From Agrypnia vestita (Eukaryota > Arthropoda > Insecta > Trichoptera > Phryganeidae), in contig JADDOH010000522.1 in the NCBI GenBank assembly GCA_016648135.1, positions 62,001-126,000 on the forward strand: DNA of 64,000 bases. The letters run 5' to 3'. Of this stretch, positions 11,941-21,086 are shown piece by piece. Every line of letters starts with the position of its first letter. The stretch's first letter is position 1. The notes under the pieces were generated by a model. It saw nothing but the letters and a program-made list of their open reading frames with translations, did no database searches and was not told the origin of the DNA. The translations under genes and the position numbers were made by a program.

Positions 11941-13270
11941 GGTTTATCAAAATCTAGTCTATAAATTCAAATTTAGAAAGAAGAGAACAGAAAAATGCTT
12001 CATTCTTTCTTCTATCACTTTACTTTTCTTCTACCATTTATAGAAAATTTCTCTGCTACCCAATTACATTATAATGGTCCAGATCCATAGGAATGCAAAC
12101 TGTCTGTAACCTGAAGCTAATGTGATCCAATGACGATGGTTCAAATCAGCAACTCGATAATGTTTACACATGGAACTCCATACCGCAACTCATAACTTAA
12201 AATTCACGTGGGTGTGTGACCAACATCACCTATAACAGTGACACACGTGAATTTAAAGAAGACACCGACGAAAAGTTAAATATGATATTCCATACCTTGT
12301 TCTCAGCCATTGGAGAAAGGACCACTTCAAGCCTCTTTACAATACACAAGATGTCACGTAGCTTGTAGCAAAAACTCTGGATCGTCTTTTTCATTAAATT
12401 TGAACAGAAAATACTCTTTAAATTTAGGTAGAATGTCGATATTTCGGAGGTAAGCGACATCAAAATTTGCGTTTTATTCAAAATTTCCTTCTCATCTATA
12501 ATTTATTCATCTAATATTTCTTTAAAAAAGAAACGATACTTTTGTATTAGACTATCATGAAAGTAATTTATTTCAAATATTGAAAATTCATTCGCATTGG
12601 TCATATAAAATGATTAAAACTATGCATAAATTTGAAAAATATTTTTCGTTTTTGATTTGTATTAAACGAATTTTTAATATTCTATACAATAACTTATAAG
12701 TTATTGTAGTGATAGTACGATTTTTTAAAGAAAATAAGTCAGAAAAATGAAGAAAAAAAATGCAATCTTTGTCTTTTCTTTTATCTTATCTCCGTAACTA
12801 TCGAAATTTCACCCTGTGAGGAATATTTTCTAAGACCCCCCAGTTTTCGCTACTAGCGACGAGATACCTTGTATAACTGGAGGTATAGTCAAGAGTTGAT
12901 GGCTTGACACTATGTGATATGTACAGTAAAATTAATATTACAATACGTACCTAAACGTCGGATTTTACATGATTTTAATTGAATCTCTTGTTGTTTGTAA
13001 CTGTTTGTTGAGGTGGAATCCTGTAATTTATTTTTCACCAACTTCCCGACTAGCTAGCGCTCTGAAACTTTCAACATTTGTGTAAAGCGGATGATTTTAT
13101 ATTATTCAATTTTCGGCATGCTTTGATCATTATATCGATTAAAATTAATCACGTCACTTAAAAGCGAGAGCCGCAGAAATATTATTAATCGATATGACAG
13201 TTGCTTTGTGGCGCGACAAGATTTTTTTAATTTAAACTAAATTGAACTTTGCAATGCACGATATTGAGTT
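11941..13270. other. AT-rich DNA, no gene recognised
   Basis: No gene was recognised. It contains an imperfect inverted repeat around 12200-12256 (AAATTCACGTG and CACGTGAATTT arms) and a piece at about 12445-12475 (GCGACATCAAAATTTGC) shared with repeat G at 56123 and 59454. A minus-strand open frame at 12230-12481 has no recognisable motif. Confidence 0.45.
12685..12708. repeat. Perfect 24-bp palindrome
   Basis: The 24 bases centred on CTTATAAG read the same on both strands; the core is CAATAACTTATAAGTTATTG (12687-12706). It has the symmetry of a dimeric protein binding site or a cruciform. In DNA this AT-rich it could be chance. Confidence 0.7.
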
Positions 13271-13280
13271 AATTTAACCC

Positions 13281-13321
13281 GACTATAGTTTCAAGAGGAG
13301 AGCAGTCCCTCTCATCATCAG
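13281..13321 (-). ncRNA. Hammerhead ribozyme core, PLE-2
   Basis: On the minus strand, CTGATGA (13321-13315) is followed by T, then stem II GAGAGG/CCTCTT with a nine-base loop, then GAAAC-TATA-GTC. GAAAC followed by GTC gives stem III as A-U and C-G closed by TATA, with C as the cleavage-site base. The flanks can form a partly paired stem I (about 7 of 10 positions). All invariant core bases of a type I hammerhead are present; this is one of the two best-preserved copies in the window. Confidence 0.75.
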
Positions 13322-13557
13322 GTGTAATTTATAACTAACAAAGTACAGAAATTATGAAAATATTTGAGTAGAGTAACGGGTCGCGGAGCAATGGAGTGAT
13401 TTTTTGTGGTCTTCAGGGGAAGATGCTGTGAAGCGGAGACTTTTGTAAGAATGTGATGTTGTTTTTAATTTTTTCCTCAGAATTAAAGCTCTTTTGGGAG
13501 GTTTTCAAGCAGTTTGTTATCAAACCTTTATAAAGAACCGAGTGTAGTAGTTTTAAA

Positions 13558-13699
13558 CTATATGGTGGCGAATTCTGATAAATTGTTGTTTCTTATACAA
13601 CGACGATGTTCCTTTACTCTTATATTAAGGTTTTTTGTAGTTTGGCTTATGTATTTACTATCACAATCTCCACAAGTAATTTCGTATATCCCACTCTTT
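13558..13699 (-). pseudogene. GIY-YIG endonuclease remnant (PLE-2)
   Basis: The minus-strand translation reads KSGIYEITCGDC, then SKYISQTTKNLNIRVKEH. The first glycine-isoleucine-tyrosine is intact (GIY), the Cys pair CGDC is present, and YIG has become YIS, the same glycine loss as in PLE-1 (YMS). R-x-K-E-H is intact. The frame stops at 13558 (TAG) where PLE-1 continues for some 50 codons, because of a deletion. In PLEs this domain supplies the endonuclease for target-primed integration. As both copies share serine at the YIG glycine, it may be a family feature rather than decay, but two copies cannot decide this. Confidence 0.8.
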
Positions 13700-13700
13700 T

Positions 13701-14086
13701 TACTCCCTTTATATTAACTCGTGGCGTCTGCTTGTCTTCTTGTCTGACGAAAAAACTTTGGATCCATTTTAAACCCTTTTTCCGTGATCCAATCGAGCTG
13801 TAATTTTGCAAGCAGACTCGTGGCGACGATCAAGATCTGTCAAATTTTCGTTAAAAAAAAATTAATAAATTTTTCGATTTTTCAAATTTTGAATGGTTTT
13901 TTCATACAACTTATTAAATTGTATGAAAATATTTCAACGCGTCTGGTAGACGCGAAACCTGATAATAGTATAATTTTGGATTTTTGGAATTTTTTTATTA
14001 CTCCCTTTCGTAGCGTCGCCCGACCGAAGCCCAACGCGTATGTTAAGCGAAAAAAAAGTTTCAACTAGTAAATGAGAAAGGGAGTA
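13701..14086 (+). mobile_element. R1 repeat copy 2
   Basis: TA-CTCCCTTT at the left and AAAGGGAG-TA at the right delimit a 382-bp element that shares the TCTGCTTG/CAAGCAGAC arms, CTTTGGATC and CGTGGCGACGATCAAG with copies 1, 3 and 4. An additional internal TACTCCCTTT at about 14008 suggests a nested or partial duplication. It abuts the upstream edge of the PLE-2 endonuclease motif exactly at its left TA. Confidence 0.65.
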
Positions 14087-14099
14087 TAATAAAAACTTG

Positions 14100-14213
14100 G
14101 TTTTTATGGGTTACTTTTTCTAATGAGTTATTTTTGGTTTTTGAATTAAGAAGGATTTTACCGATGTTGTTATTAGTATCAAACGCGAGTTTTATATATA
14201 CGGGAATATTGGT
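14100..14213 (-). pseudogene. PLE reverse transcriptase-endonuclease linker remnant
   Basis: The minus-strand translation contains KLAFDTNNNIGKILLNSKTK. The block N-N-x-(I/L)-G-K-x-L-x-N-S-K is the conserved segment just upstream of the GIY-YIG domain in PLE proteins; a second, independent example occurs at 43230-43287. It is separated from the PLE-2 endonuclease by the R1 element and is probably the upstream part of that copy. Joining across R1 does not restore one clean frame, so either an indel exists or the R1 boundary is misplaced. Confidence 0.6.
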
Positions 14214-14340
14214 GAGAGGGACTGCTCCTTTTGGAACTATATTCATGTTAAACGTACCTCAACGTGTGTGCATTACAAAATTCAATTTAGTTTAAATGAC
14301 ATTTTTTTTAAACTTTAAATTTTGTTTAATATTTGGATAC
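14209..14340 (+). repeat. PLE tail with decayed hammerhead, inverted to PLE-2
   Basis: gtgagagggactgctcc (from 14212) and the following 120 bp match the PLE-1 tail at 2748-2880. The ribozyme core is mutated: CTGATGA is now TTGGTGA-like and GAAAC is GGAAC, so cleavage is not expected. The plus orientation against the minus-strand PLE pieces on its left gives an inverted junction at about 14213. Confidence 0.55.
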
Positions 14341-14397
14341 TGCGGTAATGTTAAAAAATCCACCACGAATGTATGCAAGGAAAGCGTTTAAAAAAAA

Positions 14398-14660
14398 TCA
14401 CGTCTTCAAATTTTTTTGATTAACTCGTTCCTTTTTGACAGATTGCCGCGTCACGCCGCCTAAATCAAATAACATTCCAGCGCCGAAAATAGGGAAAGAG
14501 CGCCGCCGGAAGCGGAACCCGCGAATAATTTTTAGGTTTCCTTCGGGACGGGGCCGCCCCGCGCGATCAGGCGGGAGGACCGTTAACATACTTAATGCAC
14601 TTTACGTGTTGGCATTTCCTGCTTTACGTGACTATTTTATTTTTCCGTTTGCATAAACAA
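14398..14660. other. GC-rich island, no gene recognised
   Basis: Both strands are open across about 190-220 bp (14398-14589 minus, 14435-14656 plus), which follows from high GC rather than from proven coding. Arg, Pro and Gly dominate both translations and no domain is visible. It could be conserved regulatory DNA or a low-complexity exon. Confidence 0.4.
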
Positions 14661-14789
14661 GCCTGCACCTTTAAGGAACTGCGGAAAAACGTGAGGTTGA
14701 TGCGATTTTCGCGAGAGTTTCACATTTTCATACGCCCCTATCGCGCGAGCTAACTGATTTTTCATTCGTGATATGTAGAATAACAAAAA

Positions 14790-15249
14790 ATGTTCATTGG
14801 AAAAACATTGGAAATCGGGAGGAATTACGCACTATCCGATTCTCTCGAATGCTCCGGTACAATCTGGAATCGACTGGAACATTCACGTGAGCACTGGATA
14901 TGTAGAGTAATCGCTAAAAATATGAAGACAGTTCTCGAGACATCGCGAAAACAACATTTTTTGCATAAAAAAGCTGAGCAAGTGACGTTTGACAATAGAT
15001 ACGCTTCATCACCTGCGAAAAAATGTACCGAAAACAGTGTGGCCAGCGCATTGTAAAAGTGACAGACGTCTGAAAATTGAACGAAATTCTCTCGAAAGTA
15101 ATCGAAACGATAGAAACAGAGTAATTTGATTGTAAATTTAATAACAGTGCTCCAAATTAATTATTTTCCATTGACTTTTTGATAAATTTATAAAACCTTA
15201 AAATTGTTTTTAGTGTTTCATTTGCCTCCCACAACCACGTCCTGTCACA
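14790..15249 (+). repeat. LTR-like repeat L, copy 1
   Basis: Landmarks of the family are ATTCTCTCGAAAGTAATCG, GATAGAAACAGAGTAA, AACAGTG, TTTTAGTGTTTCATTTGCC, and a terminal GTCACA. The 3' part is shared with 45808-46085 (minus), 56640-56946 and 58721-59181. No internal gag or pol follows, so it is at most a solo LTR. The left boundary is uncertain. Confidence 0.5.
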
Positions 15250-16374
15250 ATATCATACTTTAAAAAAAGTAAAAGTCTAAAAATTAACGTTAACATTAAT
15301 ATTTTGTGAATTTTCCACTAACCTAAATTAACTTTTAATATAAATTAAAATACATAATAATACCAAATTCTGTTTAGTAAATATTTTTTTGGTATATAAT
15401 ATGGTAGAAACAACTGTTTCTTGAAATTCTTATTATTTAATAATTCTCTAATGAAAAAAAATTAAATGTGCAAGTTTCCTCGAAAAATAAACTTTGTACA
15501 AAGTATTGTTTGTTTTATAGATGAATACACATTTTTCAGCCGGTAGTAAGGAAAGCGCCATCCGGCGTAGCGTAGTATTACTATACAGAGTACTATGTAC
15601 ACTTCGGCCGTGAGTTATGGCTGTGAGAAATGTTAAATGTTAAAATTAATTTCCAAATAAATATTAACATTTATCTAAATTCGTTTTATTCGAGGTCTAT
15701 ATGAGACAATATTAAAAATTATTTTATAATGCGAAAAAAGTCGCGCTGAATTTGTACTTGATAAATCAAAATACAAACCCGTGTGAAATATCGGAATACT
15801 TTATTTCACCTCGGCGGGGAAGTGGGGGAGAGCCGACACGTGAGGTAAGTGTCGCTCGTAAAAGTGACACCCCGCGGTCTTTATTATTCCCCCGCGCTTC
15901 CTGCCCCGCTCCCCCCGCCATAATACGGTTTAAGTGTAAATACGCCTCATTTTTACTAAGCCGTCTTATATGTCGGCCGCGAGGAAAAAACCGATTTACA
16001 TATTTTATGTCGATTAGCTATTCAAATGTATTTTTTTATTTGTTCGGTCGCTTTAACGCCACGGAAAAGTTTTGGCAGCGAATTAAAAAGTTTCGAGGAG
16101 AGCCGGGCGTTTTTAATCTCGCGGTAAATTGAAAAGTTTGCTTCGTAATTTTTGTAATTTTGTTTTTTTTTTTTAATTAGTATAATACACCGATCATCAT
16201 TTCGTCATTTTAGATATTATTTTTAAATTTAATAAATTTTGTAGTGGTGTTTTTAATATATCATGCAAAATGTATCCTAGCAAATTACACTGAAAAAAGT
16301 CATGTTTTATTGGTAATGTTGTGATTCTTCATGAAACGTACATTAATTTTTAAAAAAACAGAGCTACTATCGAT
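15250..16374. other. Unique DNA with GC-rich island
   Basis: No gene was recognised. 15800-16130 is GC-richer and open on the plus strand for 126 codons (15752-16132, TTG start), but the translation is basic and low in recognisable structure. A stretch such as CCCCGCGGTC beside AATTAATT-rich flanks resembles insect regulatory islands; this is composition only. Confidence 0.4.
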
Positions 16375-16444
16375 ACTTGAACCCGGAATCTTCCTATTGG
16401 GAAGGAACTATATCTACTAGGTATAAAACTGCAACAAGGTGGTG

Positions 16445-16860
16445 CTCAATTCTTATTCTTCTTCTTCTTCAACTCTATTTCGACTCAAGAGTCTGTTTGT
16501 GCAAGAGTCCTCTGTGATGCTGAATTCCATCTCTCCATCGCTCTGGGGGTCTCCCTGGTGGACGCGGTCCATCTGGTACGCCATGCAAAACTATGTATGG
16601 TAATCTCGTTGTACTCATTCTTTGTACGTGTTGGTAACAGTAGCTGTCGTCCCCATTTGACCACATCTTGAACCTCGTAGACCTCTCGGATTGCTGTATT
16701 CCTCACGAGATCATGTAGAGTGTTTCCAGCAATAGAACGCAGAGTTCTCATTTCATTTGTTCTTAGCGTACTCTTTGTCTTGACAGTATGCCCTCGCTTC
16801 AATACCATATGTGAGAATAGGTCGTATGCAGGTCTTAAAAATGCGTTCCTTGTCATATCA
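16445..16860 (-). pseudogene. RTE-like LINE, C-terminal part with 3' tail
   Basis: Minus-strand frame 1 (16856 down) reads SVKTKSTLRTNEMRTLRSIA-like residues after the reverse transcriptase core, then VRNTAIREVYEVQDVVKWGR. The continuation shifts to another frame and reads QHVQRMSTTRLPYIVLHG, then RPPGRPPERWRDG. The (H)V-x-R-M ... P-D-G-x-R-P-P-G-R-P-P-x-R-W-x-D signature is characteristic of RTE-like LINE C-termini. At least one frameshift (about 16630-16650) breaks the frame. On the minus strand, the sequence ends in a GAAGAAGAAGAAGAATAAG simple-repeat tail (plus-strand 16448-16470), as expected of a LINE 3' end. The reverse transcriptase catalytic region is absent, so this is a 5'-truncated copy. 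Confidence 0.8.
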
Positions 16861-16949
16861 AATCATACGTCACACGTGAAATAATTATACAAAGCCCACA
16901 AAATTGTTTAATGTACAGAGGTTTTAAAATATATAATGAGATGATAATG

Positions 16950-17110
16950 TTCCTAAGTTTTCACGGCCATTCACAATCTTCTAGTATGCGTCTTCTGGGG
17001 TAGTATTTTTCGGACTTTGCAATGAGATCCGAAACGTCGGCCAGAAAGATTGTAAAAATATGGCAAGATATCCCAGAAAACACAAACCAGAAGAATATAA
17101 TGAAATAGCG
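16950..17110 (+). repeat. Degenerate hammerhead-bearing repeat (same family as 46690-46935)
   Basis: GAAACGTCGGCCAGAAAGAT (17031-17050) and ATATCCCAGAAAACACA (from 17069) match GAAACGTCGACC and ATATCCCAGAAAACTGCACA at 46834 and 46871. The CTGATGA half is destroyed. On the left, TTTTCACGGCC (16958) is the reverse complement of GGCCGTGAAAA at 46906, so the unit is flanked by an inverted copy. Confidence 0.5.
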
Positions 17111-17542
17111 AAAAATTTAAAAAATATAAATTAGCTGAATGAAAATTTTTGTACAAATAGTATAGTATTACAAATTAAATAATGTATATCATAGATTTTA
17201 TTTAAACGATAGTATTATTATATAATAGTAGTATTACAGAATATAGACAGAAAATGTAAATGTAAAATGATTTGGTATCTAAATTATATTATTATTATTA
17301 TATTCCTATATTTAATCATGCAATTTTTTATTATCCATAAACCGTTTCAGGTTTCTATAATATTTAAAAAAAATGTATTGATAATTAAATTAAAGCAGAA
17401 TCTAAATATACTAATAATTAAATTTAGAATTAAGTAAAAAAATATTGACTCTAATATTTAAAATATGCGTTTTTTTTTAAAAAAGAGATGCAAACACAGA
17501 CATTAATAATCTTACAATTTTCAAAATAAGCTAAACGCTTGT

Positions 17543-17640
17543 GCTATGAAAATAGAACATACTTGTTAGTGTCCTGGAATGGGGCTGGAACCATCGACCA
17601 CCAGATCACTGGGCGAGCGTCATGACCATTACGCCAATAA
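17543..17640 (-). repeat. SINE family C, copy 1
   Basis: On the minus strand a box A (TGGCGTAATGGTCATGACG) precedes a box B (GATGGTTCCAGCCCC) at tRNA-like spacing, followed by CATTCCAGGACAC. The same unit occurs at 30341-30446 and 54911-55015 (minus) and in part at 62345-62395 (plus). Confidence 0.6.
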
Positions 17641-18234
17641 GGTACTCTTAACAACAAGTTAATACACAAGTGTAATATTAACTAACTTAAAAAATAATAA
17701 AAAAAACGAAGTGGAGCAATCTTCTCCAGTTTTAAAACATCGATGGTTTGATAATTTATTAATTGATAAAATAATTATGCTAGCATTCTTTTAAAATAAT
17801 AAATGTAAATAAAATATGTGGATTATAATCAATACACCTTAATTTGATACCTTTCCATATAAAAAAGATACAACATGAAAAAGAAGATCACCGGTTGAAG
17901 TGTGTTATAAAATTTAATAATCAATCAATATATATATATATAAAAAGAAACCCGTGTTTCCCTATCCGCCAAGTTTTCTTCACAAACAGATACTACCATC
18001 CCCTGGTGATTATGGTGGTGGATAGTCCTTGGTGTCCCATTGAAAATATGCGAGTTTGGTGGGGGTGGCTGAGCGTGGGTGGGAGTGGGTGACGAAAATG
18101 TGCATTTTAGCACATTGTTTTGTTATGGGAAGGCCGCAAATGCTTCAGATTGTTTCAAAATAGGCGCGCTGACTGTGTCGGTGAGTCAAGAAGGTTCCGG
18201 AAAAACCTGCTCTAGAAAGTTCTGGAAGGAGAAG

Positions 18235-18259
18235 GTTCTAGAAAATTCCCGAAAGTTCT
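18235..18259. promoter_or_regulatory. Heat-shock element array 1
   Basis: TTC-GAA-TTC-GAA-TTC trinucleotides start at 18236, 18241, 18246, 18251 and 18256, exactly 5 bp apart, giving five consecutive alternating nTTCn/nGAAn units. Three units suffice for an HSF trimer. A further TTC-GAA pair lies at 18220 and 18225. In copy 2 the same array has one unit changed (TTC to TTT). Confidence 0.8.
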
Positions 18260-18323
18260 ATCAGGTTCTAAACTGAGTGGCGGAATGTGCCGGTGTGTCT
18301 AGAAGGTTCTTCTACATTCGAAT

Positions 18324-18341
18324 TTCTTGAAAGTTCTGGAA
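18324..18341. promoter_or_regulatory. Heat-shock element array 2
   Basis: TTC at 18324, GAA at 18329, TTC at 18334 and GAA at 18339 give four alternating units at 5-bp spacing. The array is conserved in copy 2 at 47861-47878. A single TTC-TA-GAA pair follows at about 18350. Confidence 0.75.
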
Positions 18342-18418
18342 GGAGAATGTTCTAGAAGGTTTGCGAAGTTCTATGACGATCCAAACAGTATTATAAAAAT
18401 CCGCGCGGGCACAGCTAG

Positions 18419-18605
18419 TTTATTATATTTGTCTACACTAGGCAATGCTGGCTTTTCGTGTATTATTCAAACTCCACGCCGTCATTCGGAATTGTTTAAT
18501 CTCATTAACGCCGAAATTAAGAAACGCACATCTCCCGTTATGCATTCACGGCTCGAAGATGTGGTCCGCGATCTCAATACAACAATGATCCAGAACACTC
18601 GGTAA
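18419..18605 (+). CDS. Unrecognised coding-like fragment after the Helitron end
   Basis: Immediately after the Helitron terminus an open frame runs to a stop at 18603-18605. Its residues include QTPRRHSELFNLINAEIKKR and HSRLEDVVRDLNTTMIQ, with balanced composition and codons with C or G in third position more often than the surroundings. That looks like real protein rather than AT-rich noise. I do not recognise the family. There is no start codon of its own (the frame is open through the Helitron), so it would be an internal or 3' exon or a transposon remnant into which the Helitron inserted. Confidence 0.35.
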
Positions 18606-18799
18606 TAACCTGCATTCAATGAGATGGCTTTTAAAATTCAAATGATTGTCTGGCGCCTCAATTTACTTTGAGCGAGAATGCCAAATGAATTTTAAGCGAC
18701 CACTGAACAAGTGACCCTATAATCATACAAGTGATTCTTCCATGACCCGAAATGTTTTAAATTTTGCATATTTTCTTTGTATATTTTGTCACTGTTCTT

Positions 18800-18850
18800 A
18801 TTATAGTATCGCATCGGGTTGACGCATAAGTTCGTAGCATTTTTGTCTTT
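18800..18850 (+). repeat. Possible mariner-like terminal sequence
   Basis: TCGGGTTGACGCATAAGTTC (18814-18833) followed by GTAGCATTTTTG resembles the terminal inverted repeats of some insect mariner elements. No second end was found within a few kb, so only a weak call is possible. Confidence 0.3.
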
Positions 18851-19319
18851 CAAATGCAGTGCCGATAAATCGCATTTATTGTTAAATACACAATAATTAT
18901 ATGCACTTCAGAATGTTTGTGTATTAAAAAATCATATGTTTTTATTGTTAGAAAATCCACTACCTGCCTCCTTAGATACAACATATAGGTTTATCTGCTT
19001 TGAAAAATAAATATTTTGAATTTTTTAATTGTTTACTTATGAAACAGAAATAAATAAACATTTTAAAAATTATTTATCTTATTTGACAGATTATTTTAAT
19101 TATAAAGCGGAAAATTTGTGCGAAGCAGAAAAACCTCTTGAACTGTGCGCTCTGGCTTTTGAAATTTGCAGTTTTTTCTGTTAAGAAAATCTATTTCAAT
19201 GCTTATTTTCAGCATGGTACCTACTTTATAATTTTCCGTTAATTGTTAAAAAAATATGACAAAACCGCCAAAATATGCACATGAATTAACACAAATTTAT
19301 TTGTACACAACCTGGTGTC

Positions 19320-19469
19320 CCGGCTAGTTCCAATACGAACATTTAAATTTTAAAACAACTATGAAAAGGTCAAACTAAATACTCTCGCATTCGTCCGATA
19401 TATCTGTATGTTAAGGTTAATACACAAATTAATAAAAATATACACGTGCGAAGCCACGGGTACAGCTAG
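19320..19469 (+). mobile_element. Helitron-like 3' end fragment
   Basis: ACACGTGCGAAGCCACGGGT followed by ACAGCTAG (ending 19469) before TTT is the same hairpin plus CTAG terminus as in the element at 47470-47970. The 5' part differs, so this is another, truncated Helitron-like family member. The left limit is approximate. Confidence 0.6.
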
Positions 19470-19644
19470 TTTATATAAAATCATTTGAGCATATAAAAAT
19501 GTAAAAACTCCGAAGAAATCCGAGTAACTTTAATTATTTTGTTTTAATTTTTAACACTAAGTAAATCAATTGATTTAATTTTTGATACCCGTAGCGAAAC
19601 GCTTCATAAAAATATCCAGGCTTGAAAAAATCCTTAGATGTATA

Positions 19645-19721
19645 GCGACCTCAGCGGGATTCGAACAAGAACCCACGGTATGAGAAGTCAATATCTTGCC
19701 CACTGGACTATGAGTGCTACC
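19645..19721 (-). repeat. SINE family A, tRNA-like region, copy 1
   Basis: On the minus strand ATAGTCCAGTGGG (box A) and GTTCGAATCCCGC (box B) are at tRNA-like spacing, with ACTTCTCATACCGTGGGTTC between, matching SINE A at 52274 and 58128. The cloverleaf is not clean, so it is not called a tRNA gene. Confidence 0.55.
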
Positions 19722-20104
19722 TTTGTTGATTGTGCAAGGAAATTTTGTTTTGCCTACGGCTGCTGTTCAACGCTACAAAAATAGATTATTTTTTATGACG
19801 CATAATCATAATAATTATTTGTGTCGATTTGAATGCATATATCATAAAATTTACATATTTTTCATTGATCGCAATCTGTTAAGTACTGATATATTACACA
19901 AAAAGTAGATGCGTCCGCTAACGTCATATCCGGAAATATTTTTCCAGATTTAAAAAATCTGGATATTAACCTTTTTAGTACACCTGGGAGTGTAATTTAT
20001 TAATTGTTTAATATTTTGATAGCAGCATACATTTTTTAAAACTAATATCTTACATCAATGCTCTGCGCTCACTGAACTGAGTTAAACGTCACGAATTCAC
20101 GGCG

Positions 20105-20570
20105 GTGTGAGGCGAATTGAAACACTATAAATAAATTAATGTTTTATTTATTCGCAAACTCACTATAAATAAAAAATTTTTTTATTTATTCGCAAACTCA
20201 CTAGACACAAACTTAGCTGGAACACTATTCCGTAATTCGCACTAATCGTCACTCGAGAATATTCCATTTCTCTGTGCGATACTTTATTTAGGCCGTTTCT
20301 ATGGCGCTGATTCACTACAAAAAATATTCCGCACGCAGATAGGTACTGTTTATTCGCTGGTTGTTTATGTTCGCTCAGTCGTCGCCGTTTCTGTGGTTTT
20401 CACTAGCTGTCAAAAATAAGACTGTTTTACTGCGATGCCGTCGCTGCTTGCTCGATTTCTGGAATTTTCCCGTACATATTCGTGCGCTCAGCAAACTTAG
20501 AGGATTTTCCTAGAAATCTTCCAGAATGATTCAAACCGTTCGGAAATCCTCAATTATGTGTAGGTCTTAT
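20105..20570 (-). repeat. LTR-like repeat L, copy 2
   Basis: Read on the minus strand, it has a GATTAGTGCGAATTACGG segment and an AATAAATAAAA polyadenylation-type stretch, then TAGTGTTTCAATTCGCCTCA at the end. These correspond to the copies at 45808-46085 and 14790-15249. Inside, the AATAAA-bearing segment is duplicated (20130-20180 and 20177-20215, plus coordinates). No gag or pol is present. Confidence 0.5.
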
Positions 20571-21086
20571 CGTTTTAGAATACCGTAATAATAATTTTAT
20601 ACTCTTTTTTCTTGGGGCTTTTTTCTCCACCTAAATTGTCTTTTACTCTAACGTATGTTAAGGCGTGATCTATTTTATATTTTAATTTTTAATGTATGAT
20701 CTAAAAATGCAAAGATACTTGTAAACAAAAATAGAATACAGAATAAAAATTCACATATCAACCTATTTTAAACTTACGTACGATATGTTACTTTTTATAT
20801 TTAACCCTGCGGTACTGGCGCTTACTTGCTAATACCGGCGCGGCGCCTCTCAGGCCTTCACGGATTACCAAATGTAAATAAATGAATAATTTTATTGTTA
20901 ATAGGGTTTAATATTAAACTATTTTTATTCTATTTATTTTAAGAGGTAAACTAGTTTTATAAAATAATAAAATAAAACACTGGCGTTGAAAACAAATTGC
21001 TATTTGTTATGATGTTTGTACGATAATTTATAAAATAAAATATGAGTTATAATTAAGGGTCAATTGGAGAAATATCTTTCGTAACT

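Larger units (their letters stand above)
13281..13699 (-). mobile_element. Penelope-like element, 3' fragment (PLE-2)
   Basis: Read on the minus strand, this fragment has the GIY-YIG motif (13699 down to 13558), a short noncoding segment and then a hammerhead core (13321 down to 13281). Sequence and order match PLE-1 at 2340-2779, so both belong to one family. About 30 bp of the endonuclease region present in PLE-1 are deleted. An R1 element abuts the upstream side at 13701, and a piece of the same or a related PLE continues beyond it at 14100-14213. Confidence 0.8.
17925..18418 (+). mobile_element. Helitron-like non-autonomous element, copy 1
   Basis: It begins TC (TCAATATATATA) after an A and ends CTAG (18415-18418) before a T, the Helitron pattern of insertion between A and T without target duplication. 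The 3' end reads CCGCGCGGGCACAGCTAG; compared with copy 2 (47470-47970) it has lost about 13 bp of the subterminal hairpin. Copies 1 and 2 are roughly 90 percent alike by eye over their length. There is no Rep/helicase gene. Its striking content is two arrays of heat-shock elements, annotated separately. Confidence 0.75.

Noticed and set aside
14398..14656. Overlapping Arg/Pro-rich frames on both strands
   Set aside because: Both strands being open is explained by high GC; neither frame shows a domain, so no CDS was called.
17844..18276. Open frames across the first Helitron copy
   Set aside because: Homologous frames in copy 2 are not maintained consistently, and the element is non-coding by its structure.
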